Shown here in pieces: positions 49,496 through 59,500 of a stretch of 64,000 nt of DNA. The position numbers and the translations under genes were made by a program. Every line of letters begins with the position of its first letter. Position 1 is the stretch's first letter. The DNA lies in assembly GCA_002683825.1 (NCBI GenBank), contig NYUD01000073.1:124001-188000 (forward strand). The letters run 5' to 3'. Source of the stretch: Planctomycetota bacterium. GTDB lineage: Bacteria > Planctomycetota > UBA1135 > GCA-002686595. The notes below the pieces were generated by a model. That model was not told where the DNA came from. It ran no database searches and worked only from the letters and a program-made list of their open reading frames with translations.

Positions 49496-49704
49496 CAGTC
49501 TTGCCGACGGGCGGCCTGGATGGTCTCGTTGTTCGCGACCCAGCCCAGCCAGTTACTGTCCTTGGGTCGGCGGATGCGAAGCGGATCGGCGCACAGGCGA
49601 TAGAGGATCGCGAAGGGGCCCAGGACCAGGAAGTAGAGCAGCGTCAGAAAAATGCGCGAGAGCATGTTTCCGAAGCGCTCGCTGAAAACGAGGAACGCTT
49701 TCAT
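49495..49704 (-). CDS. Short SxtJ-like membrane protein
   Basis: A 69-residue protein, MKAFLVFSERFGNMLSRIFL, with one or two membrane helices (FLTLLYFLVLGPFAILYRL) and a basic tail with DPLRIRRPKDSNWLGW. This is the C-terminal pattern of SxtJ-family proteins, which are usually about 130 residues, so the N-terminal half is missing. SxtJ-like genes nearly always sit beside carbamoyltransferases, and here the two overlap (TGATG). Function unknown; probably a membrane anchor or partner of the carbamoyltransferase. Confidence 0.7.
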   Translation of the reverse strand: MKAFLVFSERFGNMLSRIFLTLLYFLVLGPFAILYRLCADPLRIRRPKDSNWLGWVANNETIQAARRQD

Positions 49705-50014
49705 CAGGTGCAGGGAAGGGATAGAGGGGCGGGGACAGGAAAGGCTTTCGTCCGAACGGAGGTTTGGCTAGAGGTCTCTCGGAAGTCTTTCTTGTCACCC
49801 CTCGGGAGGGGGGGGGAAGGAGAAGGGGGGAATGAGTCTAACCATGCTCGGAAAAAGGGGTTAGTCCCGCGCCAGGGGTTCCTTTGTCGGGACCGGCCCG
49901 TGGATGGAGGGCGCTCCGCCGATTACTCTCCAGTGCTCCATGGGGACCCATCCACAGCGCAGTGGCGGCGAAGATCCCGTCGCAACCCCGCCCCTCGGCG
50001 CCGCGCCCACGGGG
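49705..50014. other. 310-base divergent intergenic region
   Basis: It lies between the minus-strand carbamoyltransferase cluster and a plus-strand membrane protein, so it should hold both promoters. A purine-only tract of about 29 bases at 49807-49835 has G runs of 3, about 9 and 6. Nothing else is recognised. If the membrane protein starts at 49904 instead of 50015, the gap is 199 bases. Confidence 0.4.
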
Positions 50015-51766
50015 ATGGGAATTCCACGGCGACTCGCCCTGGTCGTTCTCGTGGCGGCCCTCGTTCCCGCGGGTTGGACCCTGTTCGCCCCGTGGATCGC
50101 GGAGGACACCGCCATTCTCGGCCACGTCGCCCGCAACCCCTGGTGGCAGGACTGGGTGGGACCCCAGTACGGGGTACGGCTGGTGCTTTTCTGGCGGCCC
50201 CTGGTCACGAGCGCCTGGGGACTGCAGGCCCAGGTGCTCGGGACGGAACCAGCGCTCTATCGAGCCCTGAACCTCGCAGCCCACGCCGGATGCGCCCTGC
50301 TCGTGCTTCGGCTCCTGCTGCAGCTCGGTGTGTATCCCCTGGCTGCACTTCTGGGGGCCCTTGCGACCGCATTCTTTCCCGAGCAGGGCGGCACGGTGAC
50401 CTGGATCTCGGGTCGCACGGACCTCTTCGGAGCCCTGGGAATCCTGGCCTGCCTGTCGGCGTCCTTTTCGAAGCGCTGGCGGCTCGCCGCACCGCTGGCC
50501 TTCCTCGCCTGCGCCTCCAAGGAGTTTGCTTTTTTGTTGCCGGGCTGGGTGCTGCTTCTGCACTGGGCCGCGGGAGAGACCCGACGCACCGTGTTGCAAC
50601 GCACCGCGGTCGTCTTCGTCGGATGTGTCCTCGCCTTCTTGGCCAGGCGTTTCGCCCTGGGCACCTTCGGGGGCGGCTACGCTGCCCAGCTGCCGGCGCC
50701 CCTGGAGGGGATCGTCGGCTGCGCGCGGGCCCTGCGTTCGAGCTGGCATCCCTCCGTCCTCTGTCTCTTGCCCATGCTGGTGCTGGGTGGCTTGTGGGGG
50801 AGCCTGTCCGGGCGGATGGCGCTGGCGTCCATCGGGGTCTGGATCCTGGGTCTGGCTCCCCTCTATCCCCTGCTCGCAGACGGCCACCTCGAGGATCAGA
50901 ACGTCCGGCTCTACTTCGTTTCCGATCTCGGTGTCGCGCTCCTCGTCGGAGCCTCACTGGCGCGCTTGCCGCTGAAGCAAAACCGTACCGTCACGCTCGT
51001 GGCCCTGGCCTTCGCCCTGCTTCTCTGGAGGGGCTGGGGCGCTTTCCGGGACGCGTCCGAGTGGAGCCGGGCCGCCCACGAAGCAGGCCGCCAAGAGGAG
51101 GCCGCGCGCGCGATCGTGGGTGGCACCGAGTCCTCCCCCATGCCCGTTTGGATCGCAGGCTTCCCCCGCAGCTTCGAAGGGGCGTACTGCCTGGGCTGGG
51201 GACTGACGGAACGCTTCCGCTCACCCTTTGCGGAAACCCCGCGTCCCATCTGGCCCTGGCGCAGCGTCTCGGCCTTTTCGGCGAGTGAGCGGGCGCCCCG
51301 CAGTCCGCTGCGCGCCGACGGGAGTCTGTGGCCGACCGCGGATCCGCCGCAGGTCCCGCTTCTGAGGGTCGGGACCGAAGGCGCCTCGGCCCCCGAAGCG
51401 CTCGTCCTGGACGAGCGCGTGCTGCAACCCGACCCGGCACTCGCCCCCGCGCTGGTCTGGAAAGGCGCCTATCCCGGGGCCGTGGTCGAAGCGCTGGTCT
51501 ACACGCCCCTGGGTTACGAGGCCGTGGGGCTCGGTGCAGCGGGTGAGCAACAGCAGCATCGACTCTCCCTGAAGACGTTGCTCGAGAAGGGCAACGGCGT
51601 GTACTCGATCGCAGGGGTGCTTCAGCAATCCGCCGACCTGGGGGCCTTGAACGCCTTTGTCGAGATCCGCGTTCTGAATCGCTCGGGCGAGATGCTCGCG
51701 GTGAGTCCATTGATCGAACTCGTCTGGGACGCCGATTTCCTCCGGCTTTCCCTGGGCGACCGTTAG
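50015..51766 (+). CDS. Polytopic GT-C-like membrane protein
   Basis: About 583 residues from ATG 50015 (MGIPRRLALVVLVAAL). Roughly ten membrane segments are followed by a soluble C-terminal part of about 220 residues. A conserved-looking periplasmic loop (FFPEQGGTVTWISGRTDLFG) resembles the loop of large membrane glycosyltransferases related to PMT/TMTC-type proteins (HPVxxExVxWIxGRxDLL). The C-terminal portion ends in a beta-rich segment (FVEIRVLNRSGEMLAVSPLI). It probably transfers a sugar from a lipid carrier, but no catalytic residues can be assigned. An upstream ATG at 49904 is possible. Confidence 0.65.
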   Translation: MGIPRRLALVVLVAALVPAGWTLFAPWIAEDTAILGHVARNPWWQDWVGPQYGVRLVLFWRPLVTSAWGLQAQVLGTEPALYRALNLAAHAGCALLVLRLLLQLGVYPLAALLGALATAFFPEQGGTVTWISGRTDLFGALGILACLSASFSKRWRLAAPLAFLACASKEFAFLLPGWVLLLHWAAGETRRTVLQRTAVVFVGCVLAFLARRFALGTFGGGYAAQLPAPLEGIVGCARALRSSWHPSVLCLLPMLVLGGLWGSLSGRMALASIGVWILGLAPLYPLLADGHLEDQNVRLYFVSDLGVALLVGASLARLPLKQNRTVTLVALAFALLLWRGWGAFRDASEWSRAAHEAGRQEEAARAIVGGTESSPMPVWIAGFPRSFEGAYCLGWGLTERFRSPFAETPRPIWPWRSVSAFSASERAPRSPLRADGSLWPTADPPQVPLLRVGTEGASAPEALVLDERVLQPDPALAPALVWKGAYPGAVVEALVYTPLGYEAVGLGAAGEQQQHRLSLKTLLEKGNGVYSIAGVLQQSADLGALNAFVEIRVLNRSGEMLAVSPLIELVWDADFLRLSLGDR

Positions 51767-53070
51767 CGCAGCTCCAGTTGGCCCGTGTACAGCTCGGAGT
51801 AGAGGTCGGTACGCTCGTAGGAGCCGTCCTTGTCATCGTCGCGCCAGACTTCGATTTCGAGCACCGCCTTGTCCTCGGAGCGGTACATCAGGAGTGCCAG
51901 GCTCTGGATGTTGCGTAGACGCTTGGGGCGCTGGCCCTCGGGCTTGATGGCGGCGATCACGTCGCCCGGCTGGATTCCGATGGAAGCCGCCGGCCCCGTA
52001 GGATCGACGCTCTGGACCTTCAGGTAGGGCACGTACGCGGACCCCAGACGCGTCTCCTGCGCGAGGAAGCCGAGTCGTTCGTACACCAGGCCGTGATAGT
52101 AATTGAGGCCCGTCGGGCGAAGCGTATGGCGAACCGCATCGCGTTCCACTTCGATCTCGACCGGATCGTGGGGTTGGATCGCCAGCCGTGCCAGGTTGTA
52201 GGAGTCCTGGTCGTCGATACTGGCGCCGTCGATCCGCAGGATCCGATCGCCGAGCCGCAATCCGGCGCTTTCCGCGGGCCCACCGCCGAAGACCCGGTTC
52301 ACGCGAAAGTGCTCATCGACCTCGAAACCCAGCCACGCGAGCGCCTGGTCGAGGGACATGAGGTTCTCGAAGAGCACCGAACGCACGCGCGCGACCGGTA
52401 TGGCGAAGCCGATGTTCTCGGCCGCGTCCCTCACGGTCGTGTTGATCCCGATCAGTTCGCCGTCGATGTTCAGGAGCGGCCCACCGGAGTTTCCCGGGTT
52501 GATGGCCGCGTCGGTTTGCAACAGGTCGGTGAAGCTCAGGTTTCCGGCCTGCACGTTTCGACGCAGGCCGGAAATGATCCCCGTGCTGACGGTGTGCGAG
52601 TATCCGTAGGCGTTTCCGATGGCGATGACCGTTTCGCCCAGGATCGGATCGCTGTCGCTCATCGGCACCGTCGGAAAGGTCGTGCCGCCCTCGATCTTCA
52701 AGAGCGCCAGGTCTTCCTTCACCACGTGGGATACGAGGGTGGCCTCGTAGACGTGTTGCTCATCGACCTCGTCGAAGCGCACGGTGATGCTGTTCTCACC
52801 CCCCTGCACCACGTGGTAGTTCGTGACGACGTAGCCCCCGTCGAAGATGACCACGCCCGTTCCCTCGATACGCCGCTCGACATTCTGCTGGAAGAACCCG
52901 TAGTTCACCCGCACGCGCTTGTTGGTCGTGATCGAGACCACCGCGGGCTTGACTTGCTCGATCACCCGCACGATCGGCGTGCGGCGATGATCGCTGGCGG
53001 GATCCTGGGAATGGACGACTCCGGCCGTCCCGCAGAGTGCGGCCAGGAAGAGGGTGGGGGCTCGGCGCAT
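51763..53070 (-). CDS. Deg/HtrA-type periplasmic serine protease
   Basis: Trypsin-like protease with PDZ domains. From ATG 53070 (MRRAPTLFLAALCGTAGVV, a signal peptide) it has 435 residues; 53109 is a longer in-frame start. The catalytic triad is visible as His86 (VTNYHVVQ), Asp120 (KEDLALLKIE) and Ser195 (NPGNSGGPLL). A PDZ domain follows (RVFGGGPAESAGLRLGDRIL), and a second PDZ-like domain is seen near VDPTGPAASIGIQPGDVIAA. It handles misfolded envelope proteins in other bacteria. It ends 4 bases inside the convergent membrane protein gene. Confidence 0.93.
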   Translation of the reverse strand: MRRAPTLFLAALCGTAGVVHSQDPASDHRRTPIVRVIEQVKPAVVSITTNKRVRVNYGFFQQNVERRIEGTGVVIFDGGYVVTNYHVVQGGENSITVRFDEVDEQHVYEATLVSHVVKEDLALLKIEGGTTFPTVPMSDSDPILGETVIAIGNAYGYSHTVSTGIISGLRRNVQAGNLSFTDLLQTDAAINPGNSGGPLLNIDGELIGINTTVRDAAENIGFAIPVARVRSVLFENLMSLDQALAWLGFEVDEHFRVNRVFGGGPAESAGLRLGDRILRIDGASIDDQDSYNLARLAIQPHDPVEIEVERDAVRHTLRPTGLNYYHGLVYERLGFLAQETRLGSAYVPYLKVQSVDPTGPAASIGIQPGDVIAAIKPEGQRPKRLRNIQSLALLMYRSEDKAVLEIEVWRDDDKDGSYERTDLYSELYTGQLELR

Positions 53071-53295
53071 GGCTCGTGGGTCCGGCGATGTTCGGAGGCG
53101 ATGCGACACTTCCAGGCAGCCGCCGGCCTAGAAAAAAAACCTTACGGGGGACAGGGGAAGGTGTGAGGTGAACATGTCGTCCGGCAGGACGAGCAGCTCC
53201 GGAGGGCCCTGATCGGGGGCAGGGGAGCCCCTATGGGCCATGGGCGAGGGGGAAATGGGCTCGCGGTCCAGGGACGAGACTCCATTTCTTGGGCT
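53071..53295. other. Gap between the Deg-type protease and tRNA-Val
   Basis: 225 bases with no gene that I can support. It should contain the protease promoter (minus strand) and the 3' flank of tRNA-Val. An A/T-rich patch, CTAGAAAAAAAACC (about 53129-53142), is the only base-composition feature. Confidence 0.35.
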
Positions 53296-53372
<77 letters not shown>

Positions 53373-53468
53373 GTGCCGCTCGTAGGAGCGGCCGCGAAGA
53401 TTAGATTCCATCCGGGAAGCCCTGCAAGGGTTTTCCCTCCCAGAGTCCCCAGACGCGAGAAGAGCTGC

Positions 53469-54590
53469 GTGAAGATCGGCGTTCCCACTGAGGTCAAGAA
53501 CCACGAGTATCGCGTTTCCCTCACCCCGGCCGGAGCCGACAAGCTGGTGGCCGCAGGTCACCAGGTGCTCGTCCAGGCGGGGGCGGGGGCGAACAGCGGT
53601 TTCGAAGATGGCGCCTTTGCTGCGGTGGGCGCCGAAGTCGTAGCGGATGCCGAGGGCGTCTTCGCGGGCAGCGACATGGTCGTCAAGGTCAAGGAGCCCC
53701 AGCCGCAGGAGTACGGCCTCTTGCGTGAAGGGCAGCTGCTTTTCACCTACCTGCACCTCGCCGCCGAGCGCGAGCTGACCGGCGCGATGCTCGAGTGCGG
53801 CGCCTCGTGCTTCGCCTACGAGACCCTCGAGGTCGGCGGGGGGCTGCCGCTCTTGACTCCGATGTCGGAGGTCGCGGGCCGGCTTTCGATCCAGGAGGGG
53901 GCCAAGTATCTTGAGAAACCGATGGGGGGCCTGGGGGTCCTTCTCGGGGGCGTGCCGGGTGTTCCGCGGGCCCAGGTGGTGATCCTGGGCGGCGGCGTCG
54001 TCGGCGCCCATGCGGCGCGGATGGCCTGCGGCCTGGGGGCCGACGTGACTCTGTTCGATCTGGACGTCGATCGACTGCGCTACCTCGATGAGGTGATGCC
54101 GAGAAACTGCCGCACGGTCTTTTCCACGCCGATGGCGATCCGCGAACACCTGGAAACCGCCGACCTCATCGTCGGTGCGGTGCTGGTTCCCGGAGCCAAG
54201 GCGCCCAAGCTGGTCAGGCGCAGCGACCTGAAGCGGATGCAGACCGGCAGCGTCATCGTCGATGTGGCCGTGGATCAGGGGGGCTGCGTGGAAACCACGC
54301 GACCGACCACCCACGAGGAGCCGACCTTCGTGGTGGACGGTGTCGTGCACTATTGCGTCGCCAACATGCCCGGCGCCGTTCCGCGCACCTCGACCCTCGC
54401 CCTGACCAACGTCACCCTCGACTGGACCCTGCGGCTGGCGAATCTCGGTGCCCGGGCGGCCATCAACGAGTCCGAGCCCCTGCGCAAGGCCGCGAACGTG
54501 ATCGCCGGTCAGCTCACCTGTCGGGGCGTCGCGGAGGCCTTCGAGATGAGGCTGGTTCCCGCCGCGGAGGCGGTCCGGGCGTTGCCCTAG
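53469..54590 (+). CDS. ald: Alanine dehydrogenase
   Basis: NAD-dependent conversion between L-alanine and pyruvate plus ammonia. GTG at 53469 (KIGVPTEVKNHEYRVSLTPA) gives 373 residues, the normal length; upstream in-frame codons overlap tRNA-Val. It has MVVKVKEPQPQEYGLLREGQ, the Rossmann nucleotide-binding loop VVILGGGVVGAHAARMACGL, and YCVANMPGAVPRTSTLALTN. It lies 16 bases before uppP in the same direction. Confidence 0.96.
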   Translation: MKIGVPTEVKNHEYRVSLTPAGADKLVAAGHQVLVQAGAGANSGFEDGAFAAVGAEVVADAEGVFAGSDMVVKVKEPQPQEYGLLREGQLLFTYLHLAAERELTGAMLECGASCFAYETLEVGGGLPLLTPMSEVAGRLSIQEGAKYLEKPMGGLGVLLGGVPGVPRAQVVILGGGVVGAHAARMACGLGADVTLFDLDVDRLRYLDEVMPRNCRTVFSTPMAIREHLETADLIVGAVLVPGAKAPKLVRRSDLKRMQTGSVIVDVAVDQGGCVETTRPTTHEEPTFVVDGVVHYCVANMPGAVPRTSTLALTNVTLDWTLRLANLGARAAINESEPLRKAANVIAGQLTCRGVAEAFEMRLVPAAEAVRALP

Positions 54591-54606
54591 CCCCTCCCCG
54601 CGCACC

Positions 54607-55437
54607 GTGAGTCTCAGCTCTCTCTTCGAGCCCGATTCCATCCAGCTCGCCCTGCTGGCGATCCTCCAGGGGCTGACCGAGTTCCTGCCGGTCAGTTCCT
54701 CCGGGCACCTCGTGCTCGCCCAGGCGACCCTCGGAGAGCGCTTCACGATGGACGCGCTCGGCGTCGATGTGGCGCTGCACCTGGGTACCTTGGTCGCGGT
54801 GGTCGCGGTCTATCGCCGTGCCCTGGCGAGGATCTTGGCGGATCTACTTTCCGGCCACCTGCGTGAGACCCTGCAGATCGTCGTGGCCTCGATCCCCGCC
54901 GCGACCCTGGGGCTGGTCTTCCTGGAGAGCTTCGAGGGAGCCTTCCACGACCCCCGCAAGGCCGCCCTGGGGCTTCTGGCCACGGCGGCGATCCTGCTCC
55001 TCGGAGAGCAGGCCCGACGCCGGCAGATTCGACACGTGGCCGTGGACGCAGGGGAGCCGGAGGATGCGCCCCTGACCTGGAAGCAGGCGATCCTGATCGG
55101 CCTGGCCCAGGGACTGGCCGTGTGGCCGGGGGTCTCGCGTTCGGGTGCGACGATCGCGATGGGACTCCTTTGCGGCTTGCCCGCGGCCCGGGCGGCCCGC
55201 TTTTCGTTTCTGCTTTCCGTCCCCGCGATCGCCGGCGCGTCGCTCCTGCATCTGCCGGATGCCCTCGCGGGGGGCGCCCCCGGAGCCGGCGCGGCCCGTC
55301 TGGCCGCAGCGATGCTGCTGGCCGCCCTGGTGGGCTACGGTGCTCTGCGCGCGCTGTTGTCTTTCCTCGGGAGGGGGGCCTTCTCCTGGTTCGCGATCTA
55401 CTGCGCGGTTCTGGGCGGAGCCACCTTGCTCCTGTAG
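54607..55437 (+). CDS. uppP: Undecaprenyl-diphosphatase
   Basis: Integral membrane phosphatase (BacA family) that recycles undecaprenyl diphosphate for peptidoglycan and polysaccharide synthesis. It is 276 residues with a GTG start. The two family motifs are present: LQGLTEFLPVSSSGHLVLAQ and WPGVSRSGATIAMGL. About seven or eight membrane helices. Its 3' end overlaps the convergent amidase gene by 40 bases. Confidence 0.96.
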   Translation: MSLSSLFEPDSIQLALLAILQGLTEFLPVSSSGHLVLAQATLGERFTMDALGVDVALHLGTLVAVVAVYRRALARILADLLSGHLRETLQIVVASIPAATLGLVFLESFEGAFHDPRKAALGLLATAAILLLGEQARRRQIRHVAVDAGEPEDAPLTWKQAILIGLAQGLAVWPGVSRSGATIAMGLLCGLPAARAARFSFLLSVPAIAGASLLHLPDALAGGAPGAGAARLAAAMLLAALVGYGALRALLSFLGRGAFSWFAIYCAVLGGATLLL

Positions 55438-56396
55438 GAGACCAACCACGCGCTGAGGTTTTCACCCGGGCACTCGGTGGCCTTCCAGTGGTCGTGCCCG
55501 TAGACCCGCGAGCGCGGGATCTTGTGGCGCTGTCCGAGGGCGCTGACGAGCTCTTCGAGCGAGACCAGGGACGCGCGCGTGGGTCGCTCCAGGTCGTAGT
55601 GGCCGAGCAGGCAGACGCCGATGTTGGCCACGTTGTTCGGGCCCTTGGAGTGGGCACCCTGCCACTCCAGGGGGCGGCCCTGCCAGATGCGCCCCTTGGG
55701 ATCGACGAGGAAGTGGTAGCCGATATCGCCGAAGCCGCGTTCGCGCATCTGGAAGCCCTGGATGCGACGCAGAACATCGGCCACCTCGGGTGCCGTTTGA
55801 CTGCCCTGGTCACGGGAGTGCTCGGCGGAGTGGTGTACGGTGATGCGGTTCCAGGGCTGCGTGCGACGCGTGAGGCGCGCGGCCACGGGCGCCTTCGCTC
55901 CCCAGCGATCGCGGGTTCGAATCTCCAGTCCGGAGCTGCGTCGGGCCTCGCGGTAGAGCCCGTCGTGACGGCTACGAAGCTCTTGCAGTCCCTTCTCGGC
56001 CCGGCGCTTCTGGCGCGGGTCGAGGTCGCTGCGGGCGAGGGCGCGCTGGAAGCCGGCCTTGGCCGCGTTCAGTCGCAGGGTCATCAGGTCGCCGTCGAGC
56101 CGGCTGACCTCCCGGCGCGAAAGGGCCAGCCGCCCCTCGGCCAGCTGCAGCTCGGCTTCCCCCACAAATCTCTCGTTGCGGCGACGATCGGACCCAGCCA
56201 GCCAGTCCTCGATCTCGATCAACTTGGCCCAGGAGGCGGGCCGGCCGTCCCAGCTCGGTGAGGAGGAGGTCGCCGGCTCGAGAGTCTCGGAGCCGGGAGA
56301 ATAGGCTTCCATGTCGCCCGAGAGGCCGACGCAGCCGACGGCGGGGGCTGCGGTGAGGGCCAGCGGGAGGAGTCTTCGGAGGGAGGGTCTTAGCAC
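55398..56396 (-). CDS. N-acetylmuramoyl-L-alanine amidase (Ami_2/PGRP fold) lipoprotein
   Basis: Predicted zinc amidase cleaving the peptide from muramic acid. From GTG 56396 it is 332 residues with a lipobox PAVGC (Cys22). A helical, charged linker of about 150 residues precedes the catalytic domain, which has the zinc ligand in RITVHHSAEHS, the tyrosine in GYHFLVDPKGRIWQGR, AHSKGPNNVANIGVCLLG and the C-terminal zinc ligand in TECPGENLSAW. The reading frame extends further upstream without a better start. It overlaps uppP, and is divergent from the large peptidase gene. Confidence 0.88.
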   Translation of the reverse strand: MLRPSLRRLLPLALTAAPAVGCVGLSGDMEAYSPGSETLEPATSSSPSWDGRPASWAKLIEIEDWLAGSDRRRNERFVGEAELQLAEGRLALSRREVSRLDGDLMTLRLNAAKAGFQRALARSDLDPRQKRRAEKGLQELRSRHDGLYREARRSSGLEIRTRDRWGAKAPVAARLTRRTQPWNRITVHHSAEHSRDQGSQTAPEVADVLRRIQGFQMRERGFGDIGYHFLVDPKGRIWQGRPLEWQGAHSKGPNNVANIGVCLLGHYDLERPTRASLVSLEELVSALGQRHKIPRSRVYGHDHWKATECPGENLSAWLVSYRSKVAPPRTAQ

Positions 56397-56515
56397 GGAG
56401 AATTCCCTGAACGAGATCGCGTGCTTCGGAGATACAAGAACCCATCGTCGGAAACAACGCTCTTCGAACCCTTCGGGCCCTTTTCGTGCGTCCTCCCCTG
56501 CCCCACACTCTCCCC

Positions 56516-59500
56516 ATGCCTGCATCCCTCGCTCCCCGAGTTCTTCGGCGGCAGCTCGTCTTGTGCACCCTGGCGGTCCTGCTCCCGGCCGCGCGTACGA
56601 GAGCATGCCCCCCGAACCCCGCGCCGCTGGCCTGCCAGGCGGTCGAGCGTCTGGGGGAGGAGGAGCGTTCCCAGCTCGACTACGACCGCCGGCACGGAGC
56701 CCTTGGCGGAGCCCTGGAGGAGCTTTGGGAAATCCTGGAGGAAGATCCTGATGATGTCCTCTCACGGGCCTTGCTCGCGCGCTGCCTCCTGGACAAGTGC
56801 GACTATGACGAGGCCTTGAGCGAGGCCCGGCGGGCTCTCTCCGATGCGCGCAGGCTGGGCGATGAGAAGGCCCTGGCCCCCTGCATCCGTGGACTCGCAC
56901 GGATACGGCTCGAGCTCGGGCATGTGCCGGAGGTGCTGGCCCTGCAGGCGCAGATGGGAGAGCGGCTGGAGACGGAGCCCGATCCCCGGGAGGCCTGGAT
57001 TTTCGCTCGCGCGCTGATCGCAAGCGGTCGCCGGGAAGAGGGTGAAGCGTTGCTGCTGAGGGGTGCCGAGAGCGTGGCCGCGTCCGGTTGGGAAGAGATC
57101 CTTGCGAGGGGGTTGTGCCAGCGCGAGCTGGGCTTCATCGAACGCGCCGCGCGGACCGTGACACAGGCGGAGAAGCTCGCCTTTGACGGCGACGGGGTCG
57201 AGCCCGAAATCCTCGTGGCCCTGGGGGAGATCTATTTCGAAGCCTACGGGGAGGTCCATGAAACACGCTCCCTGCTCTACTCACCGGGGGAGCTCTTTCG
57301 GGAAGCACTCGAGCTGGATCCGGAAAACCAGGGGGCGCTCCTGGGGCTCTTCCGCCTCTATCGCTTCAACTGGCGGCGCACGCGAAACACGCCCAGCGAG
57401 TTTCTCGGTCGGCTGCTCGGTCCCCGGCCGGATTGCATCGCCGGGAAGATCGCCGAGGTCTCCGGAGCGCTGGACGACGGTGACCTGCCGACGGCCCGTG
57501 CAGGGCTGGTGCGCCTGCAGGATCTGGCCCCCGGTCGTCGTGACGTGATCGTCGAGAAGGCGGCCCTGGCCTGGGTCGAACATCGACGCGACGATGCGCA
57601 GGCCTGGATCGATGAACTTCTGGCCACGGACCCCACGGACTCCGGACCGGAACGCGAGATCGGCAAGCATCTGCTCGAGCTCTATCGCTTCGCCGAGGGA
57701 CTTCGGTTTCTCGAGCGGTCGGTCGAGCGCGACGGAGGCGACCATCGTGCGTGGACCGAGCTCGGACGGGCCCAGGCGAACACCGGCGATGAGGACAGCG
57801 CTCGTCGTTCCCTGCAGAAGGCTGTGGATCTGGCGCAGGGGCGGCGTAACGCCTGGCGGGACAACACGCTCTTGGTTCTCGAACGCATGGAGAAGGTGCA
57901 GGTCGATTACCCCACCGAGGCCCTGACCTTCGCCTGGCGCGCGGACGCGGCTCCGATCTACGAGGTGTACCTGGAGGACTTCTATCGCAGCGCCCGGGAA
58001 GAGCTCTCGGCACGCTACGGCTACACCCCGGGTCCGGCACGCATCGAGGTGTTTCGTCGCTGGGAGGACTTCTCGGTCCGGTCGACCGGATTCCAGGGCT
58101 ACCCCGCCCTGGGGGTGTGCTTCGGCCCCGTGGTCACCGCGGTCTCTCCCCTCTCGGAGTTGCGCGGGTCTTTTTCGTGGGCCCGCACCTCCTACCACGA
58201 GTTCACCCACGTGATCCACCTGGGGCTCTCCCACAACCGCTGTCCGCGCTGGATCACCGAAGGGCTGGCGACCTGGGAGGAGGGCGTCAAGAATCCGGCC
58301 TGGTGGCGCAACCTGCGTCGCGATCTCGTCGATGCGCGGGCCAACGGCCGCATCTTTGCGATCCGTCGGCTCAACGCCGCCTTTCGAGGTCCGCGCGTGA
58401 TCTTCGCGTACTACCAGGGCGGACTTCTGTGCAAGATGATGATCGAAAAGCACGGCTTCTCGCCGATGGTGCGCATGCTGGAAGCCTTCGATCGCGGTGC
58501 GGACTTGGACGGCGTGCTGGCGGAGATCTTCGATGCCACGCCCGAGGAGATCGACGCGGAGTTCGAACGCTTTGTCGACCGTGAGATCGCCGGGCTCGCC
58601 ATCGAACCGAGATGGTCGCGGGGCCACACCCTGAGCCTTCGCTTCCGCCTTTCGCGGCGCCCCCCGGAGGGGCCTCCAAAGGAGTTACGCACCTGGGCCG
58701 ACGACTGGTGTCGTGTGGCCCGGGGAATCCACCTGCAGGGCGATCGGGTCGGAGCCGAGGAGGCCATGCGCCTGGCGGAGCTCGTCGGCGAACTGCCTCC
58801 GCGGGGCCTGTTTCTGCGGGCCGAGTTTGCGCTGGCGGACGAAGAGCCCGGGGCTGCGAAAAATCTCTTTCGGCGGGGATTCGAAAGGGGCGGCGAGGAC
58901 TACCGGGCGCGCATGGCTCTGGCGGCCCTTGAATTGAGCGCCGGTGATCGCAGGAAGGCCGAAGAGCAATACCTGCAGGCGCAAAAGGACTTTCCGGGCT
59001 TTCCCGATTCCTACTTCTCCGCGGAGCTGCGGCTGGCGGAACTCCTCGAAGAGGACGGGGAGCTCGACCGCGCCAACGAAATGCGCCGGATCTGGTTGGG
59101 CTACAACGCGGGCAACTATCCGGTGCGCATCGACGTGGCGGAATGGCTGGACGAGCTGGGACGCTACGAGGAGAGCGTAGAGCTCTGGCAGGAAGGCAAC
59201 GAGGTCGATCCGTTCCGTCGGCATCTGCATTACCGCTGGGGACAGGCGTTCCATGCGCTCGGGCGATTCGAGGAAGCGGAGCGCGAGTTCCGCGTCGGTT
59301 TGCTCGTGACCCCCGAGCTCGACGGCGACGTGCAGCAGGCGGATGCCGAGGGGCTTTCGATGGTGGATGTTCTCGACCTGACCGAGATGAGCGAGGAAGA
59401 TCTCCAGGAGCTCTCGCCCCAGGAGTTGAAGAAACGGCTGACCGAGGCCCTGCGCGCCCGCTACGGCGAAAACCCCGAGGCTGCCGGTGGGGGGGCCTGG

